DNA of 64,000 bases from Novosphingobium sp. IK01 (GTDB lineage: Bacteria; Pseudomonadota; Alphaproteobacteria; Sphingomonadales; Sphingomonadaceae). Shown here piece after piece: positions 17,127-24,956 of this stretch. The stretch is from assembly GCF_033242265.1 (NCBI RefSeq), contig NZ_BTFW01000002.1, positions 36,815-100,814 of the forward strand, written 5' to 3'. Below the pieces are notes generated by a model that ran no database searches, was not told the DNA's origin, and was given only the letters and a program-made list of their open reading frames with translations. Positions within the stretch are counted from its first letter, which is position 1. Every line of letters starts with the position of its first letter. The translations under genes were made by a program, and so were the position numbers.

Positions 17127-17410
17127 ACGCCCTCGGCCAGCCGGTCCTGGCTGGTCTGGGCGACCTTGTATCCCTTGCCGCTCAGGCCGCACTGGCCGTC
17201 GCGGGCGCGGACCAGCTGGCCGCTGGGATCCTGCTTCAGCTTGGTCTGGGCATAGATCTTTTCCGTGCCGCACTTGCCGCTGGCGCATTTGCCGCCGCCG
17301 TGCGCCGCCGGGCTGGCGGTGGTGGTCGCGGCGGATGCGGCTTCTGCCGCCTGCGCCGCGCTGGCTGCCAGCGATGTGACGGCGATGCCGAGGATCAGTT
17401 CACGCTTCAT
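17114..17410 (-). CDS. Cys-bearing secreted RiPP-like precursor (HvfA/BufA-like)
   Basis: The 98-residue protein has a clear signal peptide (MKRELILGIAVTSLAASAAQ, then AAEA). The mature part contains KCASGKCG plus two later cysteines (DGQCG and EGVCGR at the end). The spaced G-K-C pattern resembles HvfA-type precursors (EGKCG repeats), and the four-cysteine total resembles BufA. The adjoining MNIO enzyme gene overlaps its 3' end. I infer a copper-binding or metal-buffering exported peptide. The exact family cannot be settled by reading alone. Confidence 0.7.
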   Translation of the reverse strand: MKRELILGIAVTSLAASAAQAAEAASAATTTASPAAHGGGKCASGKCGTEKIYAQTKLKQDPSGQLVRARDGQCGLSGKGYKVAQTSQDRLAEGVCGR

Positions 17411-17428
17411 GACAACAACTCCTTGGGG

Positions 17429-18364
17429 TCAGCGGGACAAGGGAAAACAGGACAGGTCGCGTCCCGCGGCGACCGGGCCGTGGTAGAAGCCGCGGATGAT
17501 CTGGATGTTGTGATCCTTGTCGCGCAGCGACCGGCCCATGAAGTGGTCCAGCACCAGCATCCTGGGGTGCGTTGCCGCGGCGATCTTGCCCACCACGGTC
17601 GGCGGGGCGTGCAGGAAGCGCGAGGCGGCATCGGCATCGTCGTCGATCGCCGCCGGCATCATCAGGATGTCGGCACCGCGCGCGAAATCGAGGAACTCGC
17701 GCCGGCTGCCGTTCTGGTCGGCGGACAGCACGATCACCCCCTTGGGCGTGGCGATGCGAAAGGCCAGCGCGGGGACGTCGCCGTGGGGAATGCCCAGGGC
17801 AGTGATGGTCACGCCATCACCCCGCCATACCAGCGTCGGCACCGGCTTGGCGACATTGACGTCAAATGCATGGACGTCGAGCTTCAATCCCTCGCTGGCC
17901 GAGGACAGGCCCGACAGATAGGCGAACGAGCCATGACCCTTACCGAACTCGCGCTGGAAGAAGCCGGTCATGCTGGGGAAATTGGCGTTGCCCGTCGGGC
18001 CGACCAGCCTCACCGCATGGCTGTTCGCAAGGAAATAGCCGCCCTTCAGGATCGCGGGCAGATCGGCGCTGTGATCCGTGTGGAAATGCGAGATGCCGAT
18101 GAAGTCGAGGTCCTCCAGCCGCGCGCCCGACTGGCCGTAGCGCAGATAGGTACCGCCGCCGGCATCGATCAGGATGCGCGCCTTGCCGTTGATCCAGATG
18201 ATCGCCCCGGACGAAGCGCGCGCATCGTCGGAGATCGGCCCGCCCGAGCCGAGCAGTTGCAGCGCAACACCGCTTGTGCCGCATTGCGGGACCTCCTGCG
18301 CCATCGACGGCGATGCCATGGCAAAGGCGGCAGCCATGGGCAGGCTACGCAAGAGCTTTTTCAT
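17429..18364 (-). CDS. Secreted MBL-fold metallo-hydrolase
   Basis: The 311-residue protein has a signal peptide (MKKLLRSLPMAAAFAMASPS, cleavage near AQE) and a metallo-beta-lactamase fold. The zinc motif SHFHTDHSAD, a later ALGIPHGDVPALAF and the C-terminal LVLDHFMGRSL supply further ligands. I chose ATG 18364 because it begins the signal peptide. It is the first gene of the RiPP-like operon, 18 nt upstream of the precursor gene. Its substrate is unknown. Its position suggests a role in maturation or use of the exported peptide, but that is inference. Confidence 0.75.
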   Translation of the reverse strand: MKKLLRSLPMAAAFAMASPSMAQEVPQCGTSGVALQLLGSGGPISDDARASSGAIIWINGKARILIDAGGGTYLRYGQSGARLEDLDFIGISHFHTDHSADLPAILKGGYFLANSHAVRLVGPTGNANFPSMTGFFQREFGKGHGSFAYLSGLSSASEGLKLDVHAFDVNVAKPVPTLVWRGDGVTITALGIPHGDVPALAFRIATPKGVIVLSADQNGSRREFLDFARGADILMMPAAIDDDADAASRFLHAPPTVVGKIAAATHPRMLVLDHFMGRSLRDKDHNIQIIRGFYHGPVAAGRDLSCFPLSR

Positions 18365-18567
18365 CAGAGGGATCCTTGATGCTCCGGGATTGGCATCGCC
18401 GAGCCGGGTTTTCACACCGGATACGGAGAGTTGCGCGGTCACGGCTGAGAGGGTTGAAACCATGACAAGGAGATGCCTCGGCCTATCAAATCAATCCAAC
18501 CGTTTGGTCTGATAGTTTTGATCTCGTATTGGGATCGATTGGAGCGCTTGGAGCGCTTGGCCACCGT

Positions 18568-18684
18568 TTAGGCTGAACCCATCAGCCACCACCGTAGCAG
18601 TCCGGCCACCAAGCCGAGTGCGGCGACGCTCGCCAGCCAGATCGCGCCCAGCCACGCGAGACGCTGCCAGAGCGGCGCCTGCAT
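18568..18684 (-). CDS. DUF2474-like small membrane subunit of bd oxidase
   Basis: A 38-residue single-helix protein (MQAPLWQRLAWLGAIWLASV at the start, LLRWWLMGSA at the end) in the position of the small CydX/DUF2474 subunit found after cyanide-insensitive bd oxidases. Its ATG overlaps the TGA of the cydB remnant (TGATG). With cydB broken by Tn-B it is separated from its promoter and probably not expressed normally. Confidence 0.75.
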   Translation of the reverse strand: MQAPLWQRLAWLGAIWLASVAALGLVAGLLRWWLMGSA

Positions 18685-18848
18685 CAGTGATACCCCTCGG
18701 CGGCAACCTTGCCGCGGAACACCCAATAGGCCCAGCCAGTATAGGCCAAAATCGTGGGAATGATGACGGCGGCGCCGACGAGCATGAACACTTGGCTCTG
18801 CGCGGGCGCGGCGGCCTGCCAGATCGTCAGGCTCTGCGGCACGATGTA
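18684..18848 (-). pseudogene. cydB: cydB 3' fragment, cut off by Tn-B
   Basis: The frame reads YIVPQSLTIWQAAAPAQ and VFMLVGAAVIIPTILAY up to GKVAAEGYH and a stop, the last two helices of bd oxidase subunit II. It ends at the transposon boundary. Removing Tn-B and one ATGTA copy joins it in frame to the 5' part at 24957-25822 (SMYPY then IVPQS). The insertion was therefore clean and probably recent. Confidence 0.9.
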
Positions 18849-18880
18849 GGGGTTCTAAGCCAGAACCGCCGAAATTTCCG

Positions 18881-21800
18881 TCATCCCAGCTCCAGCCCCG
18901 CCACGAGCGCATCCAGGTCGATCATCTTGCCGTCGCTCTGGAAGGTGTAATGCCCGTTCAGCAGGATGTGCCGCCAGGCCGCCGGCGATATCTGGGTCAG
19001 GAGAGCGTGCGCCTTGGCGTTGCCGCTCGCCTCGTACTTCATCAGCAGCCGCGAGAGGATGGCCGAGTTGTAGAAGATGACCGCGTTGGCGATCAGCCTG
19101 GCGCACTGGTTGCTGATCTCAATTTCGATGTCGGTGCGCCCGGTCAATTCCTTCTTGCCGCCGACCTGGGCGATGGTTGAGCGTAGCTGGTGATAGGACT
19201 CGATGCGGTTCTGTGAGCGGTGAACGTTGCGCTCCAGTTGCGGATCGCGCAGGTAGCGCAGCGTGTAGATGCTGCGGATGAGCTTGTCGAACTCGAACAC
19301 CGCGCGCCGCGTGGGGTTCGGCGCGGTGTAGGTGCATAGCTTGCGGATCAGCGTGCCCTGCGTCATCTCCTTCAGTCCGAGCGTGGCGACAATCTGGTCG
19401 AGGTTCGGCTTCTCGCTGACTATGAGATCGCGGTCGATTCTCCCGGCCGGCCGGATCAGGCACTGATCGTACAGCGCCGGATCGTCGGCACTGTAGAGTT
19501 CCTTCAACTGATCGCCAAGGTCGGTGAAGCGCGGCTCGAAACGCAGGCCGAACCAGTGCAGGATAGCGAAGTTGGCCTTGTTGACGCTGTGCATGTCGCC
19601 GGTGATCGCGGTCGGCACGATGTCCGACGTGTTGCGATACCAGATGTCGAACACGTGATGGGCCTCGTAATCGTGCGCGCCGATCAGGTAGCCGTTGAGC
19701 GGCACGTGGTTGCACAGCAGCGTGTAGGCGACCACGCCCTTGCCGCGCCCAAAGTATTTGCGCGAGTGGCGCGCTTTCACGGTCGGCCGCTCGACGCCGA
19801 ATTTCTGACCATCGACGGCACCGTACAGTGCATCGAGGTCGAACGAGTAGTACGGGAAGATCGGCAGCGCGGCGATGGCGTTGCTGATGCAGTCGTTGGC
19901 CGCGTGCAGCGTTGCGTGGCGCAGGTACTGTTGGTAGGCGCTCTCCAGCACGTGGTACGGGATGTCGCTGGTGCGTGCCATGACCTGGTTGCCGTGGTTC
20001 ATCGCCTGCGCGATGATGACCGCCATCAGGCTGTCGGCGTCGGCGACCTTCTTCGCATAGCGCGGCTGCAAAGGCGTCAGCGCCGACAGGAACTGGCACT
20101 GGCCGTTGACGAAGCGGAACACGTCGGCCACGTCGCAGAACGGCAGTTGCTCGTAGAACGCCTTCTCGCGCGCCTTCTGGTTCTCGCCCTTGGGCTTGCG
20201 CCATGTCAGCTTCTGCGTGTCCTTGTCGTATTCTAGGTGCGTCAGCTTGCCCTGCTTCAGCTCGCGGTTGAAGGCCAGCCACTGAGCGCGCAGCTCGGTC
20301 GCGAGCGCATCGAGCTGGGCATCGAGTGGCTGCCGCAGGAACGGGATGTCGATCTGCGCCAGCACGGCGGCCTTCTCATCCAGCGAAACCAGCTCGTCGG
20401 AAAAATGCCGGTGCTGCAAGCTGTCGTCGAGGTAGAGTTCACCCGACTGGAAGCGCTTCCTGACCTGGCGGTACAGCCAGAACTCGTAGCGGTCGGCATG
20501 CAGGTCCGTCGGCTTGCCATCGGCATCGAAGGTCAGCAGGTACGGTCGCAAGCGTTTCGGCAGCGTGGCCGCTGGACATTCGGCGAGCGGCCGTTGCGAT
20601 AGGCGCTGCTGTTTGGCGAACACGTCCTTGGCCCAGGCCAGCGCCACGAGCCACGGGCTGCCCGGATCAGTGCCAGCGAGGTCGAGCGCGACATACAGCG
20701 GCCGAAGATGGCGGCGGATGCGCTCAGCCAGGCCGTCCACCGCCTGCCAGTGCAAAGCCAGCTTGCTCACCGGCTTCACGCTCATGCGCTGCGCGGTGGT
20801 TTGCAGCGTATCGCGGGGCATGATTTTGTAGGCGCGCTGGCGCACATCGCCGAACGGCGTGGGATCGGGCACGCTGTCGTCGATGTAAAGCGACAGCAGG
20901 CGGCCGACCTGCGGTGTGTCTTGCTGACGGCGCACCTGCTCGGCGACAAAGGATTGCTTTGCGCCCGCACTGCTTTCGTCCTCCAACTGCTTCATGTGGT
21001 AGGCCATCGCATCGACCAGGTTGTCGGAAAGCTGCCGGTAGCGCACCCAGGCATAGCAAAGCAGGTAGAGGTAGGTCTGATCGGCCTTCAGGTTGCGTAG
21101 ATCGTGGACGGTGTAGAAGTTCGCCAGGCTGGCGTAGTACAGCAGATTCTGCTGCGAGACGCCGAGCTTGGGCAGCAGCGCCTTGGCGATCCGGTGCAGC
21201 GGCTCCAGCGTGGCGCGCTTTTCGCGTTCGCGGGCCATCTGACGCCAGCCAAAGTCCTTGGCGTCCTGCTTGAGCGCCGCCAATTGCGACAGGGTGTCGT
21301 CACGCACTAGAAGCCGACCCAGCGCGGCCTTGGCCGATTCGTCCAACACTTCCGACAGCAGGCCAGCCAGCCGCCGACGCTCGGCGGACAGGGCTTCGCT
21401 CACCAGCTCTTGCAGGGTGGTATAGCCGGGCCGGATGATCTTGTGCTCGTTTAGCCAGACGATCAGCTCGGCGGCGATGAACCCCGGCATCACGTCGCGC
21501 CGCACGGTCTGCGCGGCCTGCTGCGCGAGCTGCGCCAGGAACTCGGCCGCCCACGGCCGGTAGCCGAACAGATCGGCAATCCACTCGCGCTGGGTGTAGT
21601 GCTCGTGCTTGGAGATTGGCTTGTGCTCGAAGGACTCGCCGTGGAAGTAGCGGCTCAGCACGAAGGCGCAATCGTGCTCGACCTCACTCCAGTCGAAGCG
21701 GAAGAAGGCATGCTTGGCCTTGAAGTAACCGATCTGCAAGATGCAATAGACCTGGGCATGGAGACCAGGCCGGCTGCTGGCGAGCGCCAGTTCGGTTTCA

Positions 21801-21910
21801 GTCAACGCCAAGTATTCCAGCCGCTGGGCGTCGTCGAAGTCCGGCAGGCCGTACAGGGCTTCCTGCTCGGCGTCCGACAGGACGGTCAATCGTTCGCTCT
21901 TGGTCGTCAT
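18881..21910 (-). CDS. tnpA: Tn3-family transposase TnpA (Tn-B)
   Basis: A 1,009-residue, full-length Tn3-type DDE transposase. The N-terminal DUF4158-type DNA-binding domain starts VLSDAEQEALYGLPDFDD. The C-terminal catalytic DDE_Tnp_Tn3 domain includes ALYGAVDGQKFG, TAITGDMHSVNKANF and the closing RSQNRIESYHQLRSTI. I chose ATG 21910, which overlaps tnpR by four bases. The longer upstream frame is a shadow of tnpR. It is distinct from the transposases of Tn-A and Tn-C. Confidence 0.95.
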   Translation of the reverse strand: MTTKSERLTVLSDAEQEALYGLPDFDDAQRLEYLALTETELALASSRPGLHAQVYCILQIGYFKAKHAFFRFDWSEVEHDCAFVLSRYFHGESFEHKPISKHEHYTQREWIADLFGYRPWAAEFLAQLAQQAAQTVRRDVMPGFIAAELIVWLNEHKIIRPGYTTLQELVSEALSAERRRLAGLLSEVLDESAKAALGRLLVRDDTLSQLAALKQDAKDFGWRQMAREREKRATLEPLHRIAKALLPKLGVSQQNLLYYASLANFYTVHDLRNLKADQTYLYLLCYAWVRYRQLSDNLVDAMAYHMKQLEDESSAGAKQSFVAEQVRRQQDTPQVGRLLSLYIDDSVPDPTPFGDVRQRAYKIMPRDTLQTTAQRMSVKPVSKLALHWQAVDGLAERIRRHLRPLYVALDLAGTDPGSPWLVALAWAKDVFAKQQRLSQRPLAECPAATLPKRLRPYLLTFDADGKPTDLHADRYEFWLYRQVRKRFQSGELYLDDSLQHRHFSDELVSLDEKAAVLAQIDIPFLRQPLDAQLDALATELRAQWLAFNRELKQGKLTHLEYDKDTQKLTWRKPKGENQKAREKAFYEQLPFCDVADVFRFVNGQCQFLSALTPLQPRYAKKVADADSLMAVIIAQAMNHGNQVMARTSDIPYHVLESAYQQYLRHATLHAANDCISNAIAALPIFPYYSFDLDALYGAVDGQKFGVERPTVKARHSRKYFGRGKGVVAYTLLCNHVPLNGYLIGAHDYEAHHVFDIWYRNTSDIVPTAITGDMHSVNKANFAILHWFGLRFEPRFTDLGDQLKELYSADDPALYDQCLIRPAGRIDRDLIVSEKPNLDQIVATLGLKEMTQGTLIRKLCTYTAPNPTRRAVFEFDKLIRSIYTLRYLRDPQLERNVHRSQNRIESYHQLRSTIAQVGGKKELTGRTDIEIEISNQCARLIANAVIFYNSAILSRLLMKYEASGNAKAHALLTQISPAAWRHILLNGHYTFQSDGKMIDLDALVAGLELG

Positions 21911-22500
21911 CGCGATGACGCTCCACGAGAGCCCGTCCAACCAACCCGTGCCAGGGTCTCGATCAGCGTGGTTCGCTTGACGCCGAAGTTGCGGCACACC
22001 GCCGCCTTGGACATGCCGCCATCGAGCGCAGCGACGATGGCCTCCAGCTTCTCGCCGGTGATCGCCTGCGGCCGGCCGCCGATCCGGCCGCGTTTGCGGG
22101 CGGCAGCCAGACCGGCGACGACACGTTCCTGGATCAAGGCGCGTTCGTACTGCGCGAGCGCGCCGAACACCTGGAACAGAAACTCGCCCGAGGGCGTCGT
22201 GGTATCCAGGTTCTCCGTCAGCGAGCGGAACGCCACCTGCTTTTTCTTGAGCGAGGTCACGATGGCGAGCAAGTGCGACAACGAACGGCCGAGCCGGTCG
22301 AGCTTCCACACGACCAACACGTCGCCAGGGCGAACGAATTCGAGCGCCCGCGCCAGGCCCGCGCGGTCGTCCTTCGCGCCGGAAGCATGATCCTCGAACA
22401 GATGCCGCGCATCGACGCCGACGGCGAGCAGCGCATCGCGCTGCAAGTTCGTGCTCTGGCGGTCGGAGTCCGACGACACGCGCATGTAACCTACCAACAT
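21907..22500 (-). CDS. tnpR: Serine resolvase TnpR (Tn-B)
   Basis: A 197-residue resolvase that separates cointegrates. The catalytic serine is in MLVGYMRVSSD (residue 9). VLVVWKLDRLGRS and FGALAQYERALIQERV are the standard dimer and active-site segments. A helix-turn-helix (GGMSKAAVCRNFGVKRTTL) ends the protein. It is transcribed together with tnpA, and the presumed res site lies just upstream. Confidence 0.95.
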   Translation of the reverse strand: MLVGYMRVSSDSDRQSTNLQRDALLAVGVDARHLFEDHASGAKDDRAGLARALEFVRPGDVLVVWKLDRLGRSLSHLLAIVTSLKKKQVAFRSLTENLDTTTPSGEFLFQVFGALAQYERALIQERVVAGLAAARKRGRIGGRPQAITGEKLEAIVAALDGGMSKAAVCRNFGVKRTTLIETLARVGWTGSRGASSR

Positions 22501-22603
22501 AAGCGGAAAACCATTAAGACGAGGTTTCCGTATGGTAGCGTCTGGCGACAGAGTTTTCCGCACAATTTTGCGGCCACTCGGAGGTTGGTGCAGAGGACCG
22601 TTG

Positions 22604-22641
22604 AAGGCCTGTCGAAAAACAAATGTTTTCCGACAGGCCTT
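22604..22641. promoter_or_regulatory. Palindrome upstream of tnpR, candidate res subsite
   Basis: A 17-bp inverted repeat with one mismatch (AAGGCCTGTCG ... CGACAGGCCTT) and a 4-nt centre. It sits about 105 bp upstream of tnpR, between the divergent tnpR and the antitoxin gene. It could be a resolvase site or a terminator isolating the passenger genes. Confidence 0.5.
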
Positions 22642-22738
22642 GGCCTAGCGCACGCCCGCCTTGCAGCGTTCTGTGAATAGCGCTTAGTAATGACGGCGTA
22701 TATACTTTGTTAGTATCAAGTGGCAGGAGGCCCCGATC

Positions 22739-23017
22739 ATGTCAAAACAAGCCGTTTTCACGATGAAGCTGGAGCCTGAGTTGCGCGCCGAGTTTATGGC
22801 CGAAGCCGAGGCGGCCCATCGCCCGGCGTCGCAAGTGCTGCGCGAGCTGATGCGCGAGTTCGTTCAGCGCCAGCGCGAGTCGCGCGAGTACGACGAGTTC
22901 CTGCGCCGCAAGGTCGAAGCCGGCCGGGCTTCGATGCGCGCTGGATTGGGGCGGTCGAACGATGAAGTTGAGGCCGAATTCGCCGCACGGCGTGCCAGTG
23001 TGGCGAGCCAGGCGTGA
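22739..23017 (+). CDS. parD: ParD-like antitoxin carried by Tn-B
   Basis: The 92-residue protein has an N-terminal ribbon-helix-helix region (AVFTMKLEPELRAEFMAEAE, PASQVLRELMREFV) and a charged C-terminal tail. It is followed by a ParE-type toxin with a 4-base overlap. An ATACT-ttgtt-AGTAT inverted repeat at 22702-22716 and a GGAGG ribosome site lie upstream, consistent with self-repression. Toxin-antitoxin passengers of this kind are known in Tn3-family transposons and may stabilise the host replicon. Confidence 0.8.
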   Translation: MSKQAVFTMKLEPELRAEFMAEAEAAHRPASQVLRELMREFVQRQRESREYDEFLRRKVEAGRASMRAGLGRSNDEVEAEFAARRASVASQA

Positions 23018-23298
23018 GGGTTGTTTGGACGCCCGAAGCGCAGCAAGACCGTGCCGATGTGTGGGACTACATCGCAGCCGACAATCCGCGCGCGGCGGCC
23101 CGGATGGATGAGATTTTCAGCGACGCGGCCGCCCGCTTGATCCAGCACCCCATGCTGGGCAAGCCGGGAAAGATTCCCGGGACCCGCGAGTTGATCCCGC
23201 ACGAAAGCTATCGCCTGGTGTATCAGATCGACGGCGAAACGGTGTGGATACTGACGCTGGTTCATACTGCCCGCCTGTTGCCGCCTGTGCGCGATTAA
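23014..23298 (+). CDS. parE: ParE/RelE-superfamily toxin carried by Tn-B
   Basis: The 94-residue protein reads VVWTPEAQQDRADVWDYIAA, then ARLIQHPMLGKPG and GTRELIPHESYRLVYQI. This is the characteristic ParE fold (HP.LG..G.....R.l....Y...Y). It starts with GTG overlapping the antitoxin stop, so translation is coupled. By family it would poison DNA gyrase unless bound by the antitoxin, although the gyrase target is not certain for every member. Confidence 0.8.
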   Translation: MRVVWTPEAQQDRADVWDYIAADNPRAAARMDEIFSDAAARLIQHPMLGKPGKIPGTRELIPHESYRLVYQIDGETVWILTLVHTARLLPPVRD

Positions 23299-23468
23299 GA
23301 TATGATCATGGCAACAATGAAACGGCGCGTTGACAGACTGCTTTCGAGCCAGACCGCGGTCGGCGGCAGGCGGCCAGTTGCGCGGAGGCGATGATGCACA
23401 AGCACGGGATCGGCAGATAGGTTCTTCGAAGCTGCAAGAGTTAAAACATTCACACATGAAAGATTGAA

Positions 23469-24029
23469 ATGGATACACGATTATTTGCTTTCGTCGGCGC
23501 AGACATTGGCCCTTGGCGGATTGTCAGGGCCGAAACGAGAGTTGGCGAGCCCCTGCCTGAAGCCAAAAGGCTCAACGTCGTATCCGCTTCAGAGTTGCAG
23601 TCTGAAACCAATGCACCCTGGATACTTCGTGGAATAACCAGCAATGAACGATATGTCATGCGCGCAGAGAAGAATGAAATTGTAGCGAAGCAGCAAGGTC
23701 TGGCGCGCCCAGAAGCAACGTGCGGTGCGCTAATACCGATCCGGAAGAACGCAGCTTGGTGGGAGCTCACGCAAGACGAACGCCGGAGCGTTTTCGAACA
23801 GTCGAAGCACGTCCAAATCGGGCTTCAGTATTTGCCTGCAGTAGCGCGCAAGCTCCACCACTGCCGCGACCTCTCAGAGAATGAACCGTTCGATTTTCTG
23901 AATTGGTTCGAATACGCGCCAATTCATGAGGTTGAGTTCAACAGGCTGCTTTCCGAACTGCGTGCGTCAGAGGAATGGAAATACGTCGACCGAGAAGTCG
24001 ATATTCGTCTTACGCAAGCACAGGTCTAA
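23469..24029 (+). CDS. Chlorite-dismutase-like protein (cassette gene)
   Basis: The 186-residue protein resembles the chlorite dismutase/EfeB-like ferredoxin-fold superfamily, with CGALIPIRKNAAWWELTQDE and the histidine-bearing segments SKHVQIGLQYLP and ARKLHHCRDL. PFDFLNWFEYAPIHEVEFNR is typical of the second half. Members bind heme and act on chlorite or related substrates, but some lack activity. The gene is AT-richer than its surroundings and is followed by an attC-like site, so it looks like an integron cassette inside Tn-B. Confidence 0.65.
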   Translation: MDTRLFAFVGADIGPWRIVRAETRVGEPLPEAKRLNVVSASELQSETNAPWILRGITSNERYVMRAEKNEIVAKQQGLARPEATCGALIPIRKNAAWWELTQDERRSVFEQSKHVQIGLQYLPAVARKLHHCRDLSENEPFDFLNWFEYAPIHEVEFNRLLSELRASEEWKYVDREVDIRLTQAQV

Positions 24030-24100
24030 CCCGCCGATGAACACGGACCCCCAACAGCGGCGCGTTGCGCCGCCGTTTCGGGCCGGTTATCGGCAACGTA
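24024..24100. repeat. attC-like recombination site 1
   Basis: The sequence starts GTCTAAC (an RYYYAAC core) at the 3' end of the chlorite-dismutase-like gene and ends in CGGCAACGTAGAAC. Between them are complementary arms (GCGCGTTGCGC and similar). It has the size and end placement of a cassette attC, but the right core is degenerate. No integrase gene is present in the window. Confidence 0.5.
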
Positions 24101-24162
24101 GAACTCTCGGATACAGTTGTTCTGTAATAACTTCTCAAGCCAAATTGATTTTTGGAGTGGAT

Positions 24163-24519
24163 ATGGAAATGGAATCAAGAATATTTTCGGTAACAGAATA
24201 TATTCGTCCGTCTGACGGCGAACCAATTCGTTCAGTGGTTCTGGAAACCAAGGACTCAGCAGTTGTTGTTTGGCATGCCCATCCTGGGCAAGAAATAACC
24301 GCTCATGTTCACCCGGACGGCCAAGATACTTGGACGGTTATCTCTGGAGAGGCTGAGTATTACCAAGGAGGCGGCAAAGTCGCTCATCTAAAGGCTGGAG
24401 ATATTGCCATAGCAAAACCTGGCCAAGTGCATGGCGCTCTAAATACTAGTCCAGTGCCGTTTGTATTTGTCTCAGTGGTTGCATCTGGCAACGCGGGTTT
24501 TGCGTTGGCTGAAAAATAG
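24163..24519 (+). CDS. Small cupin protein (cassette gene)
   Basis: A 118-residue single-domain cupin. The metal-site motifs are visible as WHAHPGQEITAHVHPDGQDT (motif 1: histidines plus Gln) and KPGQVHGALNT (motif 2). Small stand-alone cupins bind metals or small ligands, and a specific reaction cannot be named. The start MEMESRIFSV follows an AT-rich region with GGAGTG as a ribosome site. It lies between two attC-like sites, so it appears to be the second cassette of an integrase-less array. Confidence 0.7.
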   Translation: MEMESRIFSVTEYIRPSDGEPIRSVVLETKDSAVVVWHAHPGQEITAHVHPDGQDTWTVISGEAEYYQGGGKVAHLKAGDIAIAKPGQVHGALNTSPVPFVFVSVVASGNAGFALAEK

Positions 24520-24546
24520 TCTTTCTCAAATGTGTGCCCCAGAGAG

Positions 24547-24616
24547 TTCTAACCCATCCATCAACACGGACGCTGCGCGATGAAGCCGCGCCGCGCCGGC
24601 TAACTCCACGTTGAGC
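24547..24616. repeat. attC-like recombination site 2
   Basis: The left core TTCTAAC and the right core GTTGAGC (a GTTRRRY match) border 70 nt with internal complementarity (GCGCGATG..., GCCGCGCCGCGCCGGC). It lies 27 nt after the cupin stop, where a cassette attC belongs. Sites 1 and 2 share CCAT/CGATGAACACGGAC-like inner sequence, supporting common origin. Confidence 0.55.
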
Positions 24617-24921
24617 GTCAGCTTTCCATATGTCTGGGGGTCTGCAACGGGTCGGGTGCCGTCGCGTGCGCAGTGTCAAAGCTGACATGACTAATACATG
24701 AGATGGGCTGATGCTCGCCGTCCGGTCAGGCAGCTGCCCCCCTGCAGGACTCACAGCAGTTGTATGCCACCCGTCATCCGAGACGTCAGTCGGCCTCATC
24801 CAGACCGGAACAATCTGGACGTGACGTCCGGCTGGCATTGCCGTGATCGAAATGGCGGCTAGTGACACGACTGTTGGGTCTACCCCATCGACCGGGCGCG
24901 GGACAAGCCACGTTGATCGGC
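24617..24921. other. Noncoding right end of Tn-B
   Basis: About 300 bp between the last attC-like site and the right inverted repeat. Open frames here are short and have no ribosome site or recognisable product. I see no integrase fragment or attI. The stretch probably represents the former cassette-insertion flank of the transposon. Confidence 0.4.
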
Positions 24922-24956
24922 TGACGGAATTTTCGGCGGTTCCGGCTTAGAACCCC

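Larger units (their letters stand above)
18849..24956. mobile_element. Tn-B: complete Tn3-family transposon in cydB
   Basis: The 6,108-bp element has near-identical inverted repeats of about 35 bp (18849-18883 and 24922-24956, beginning GGGGTTCTAAGCC). It is flanked by 5-bp target duplications ATGTA (18844-18848 and 24957-24961). The contents are tnpA, tnpR, a palindromic candidate res site, a parDE-like pair and two cassette-like genes. The passenger cassette region is visibly more AT-rich than its surroundings. Repeats, duplication and genes are all intact, so it is probably mobile. Confidence 0.95.

Noticed and set aside
24446..24868. A 140-codon minus-strand frame across the cupin end and the right part of Tn-B.
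   Set aside because: It overlaps the attC-like site and cupin gene, lacks motifs and has Arg/Thr-rich shadow composition.
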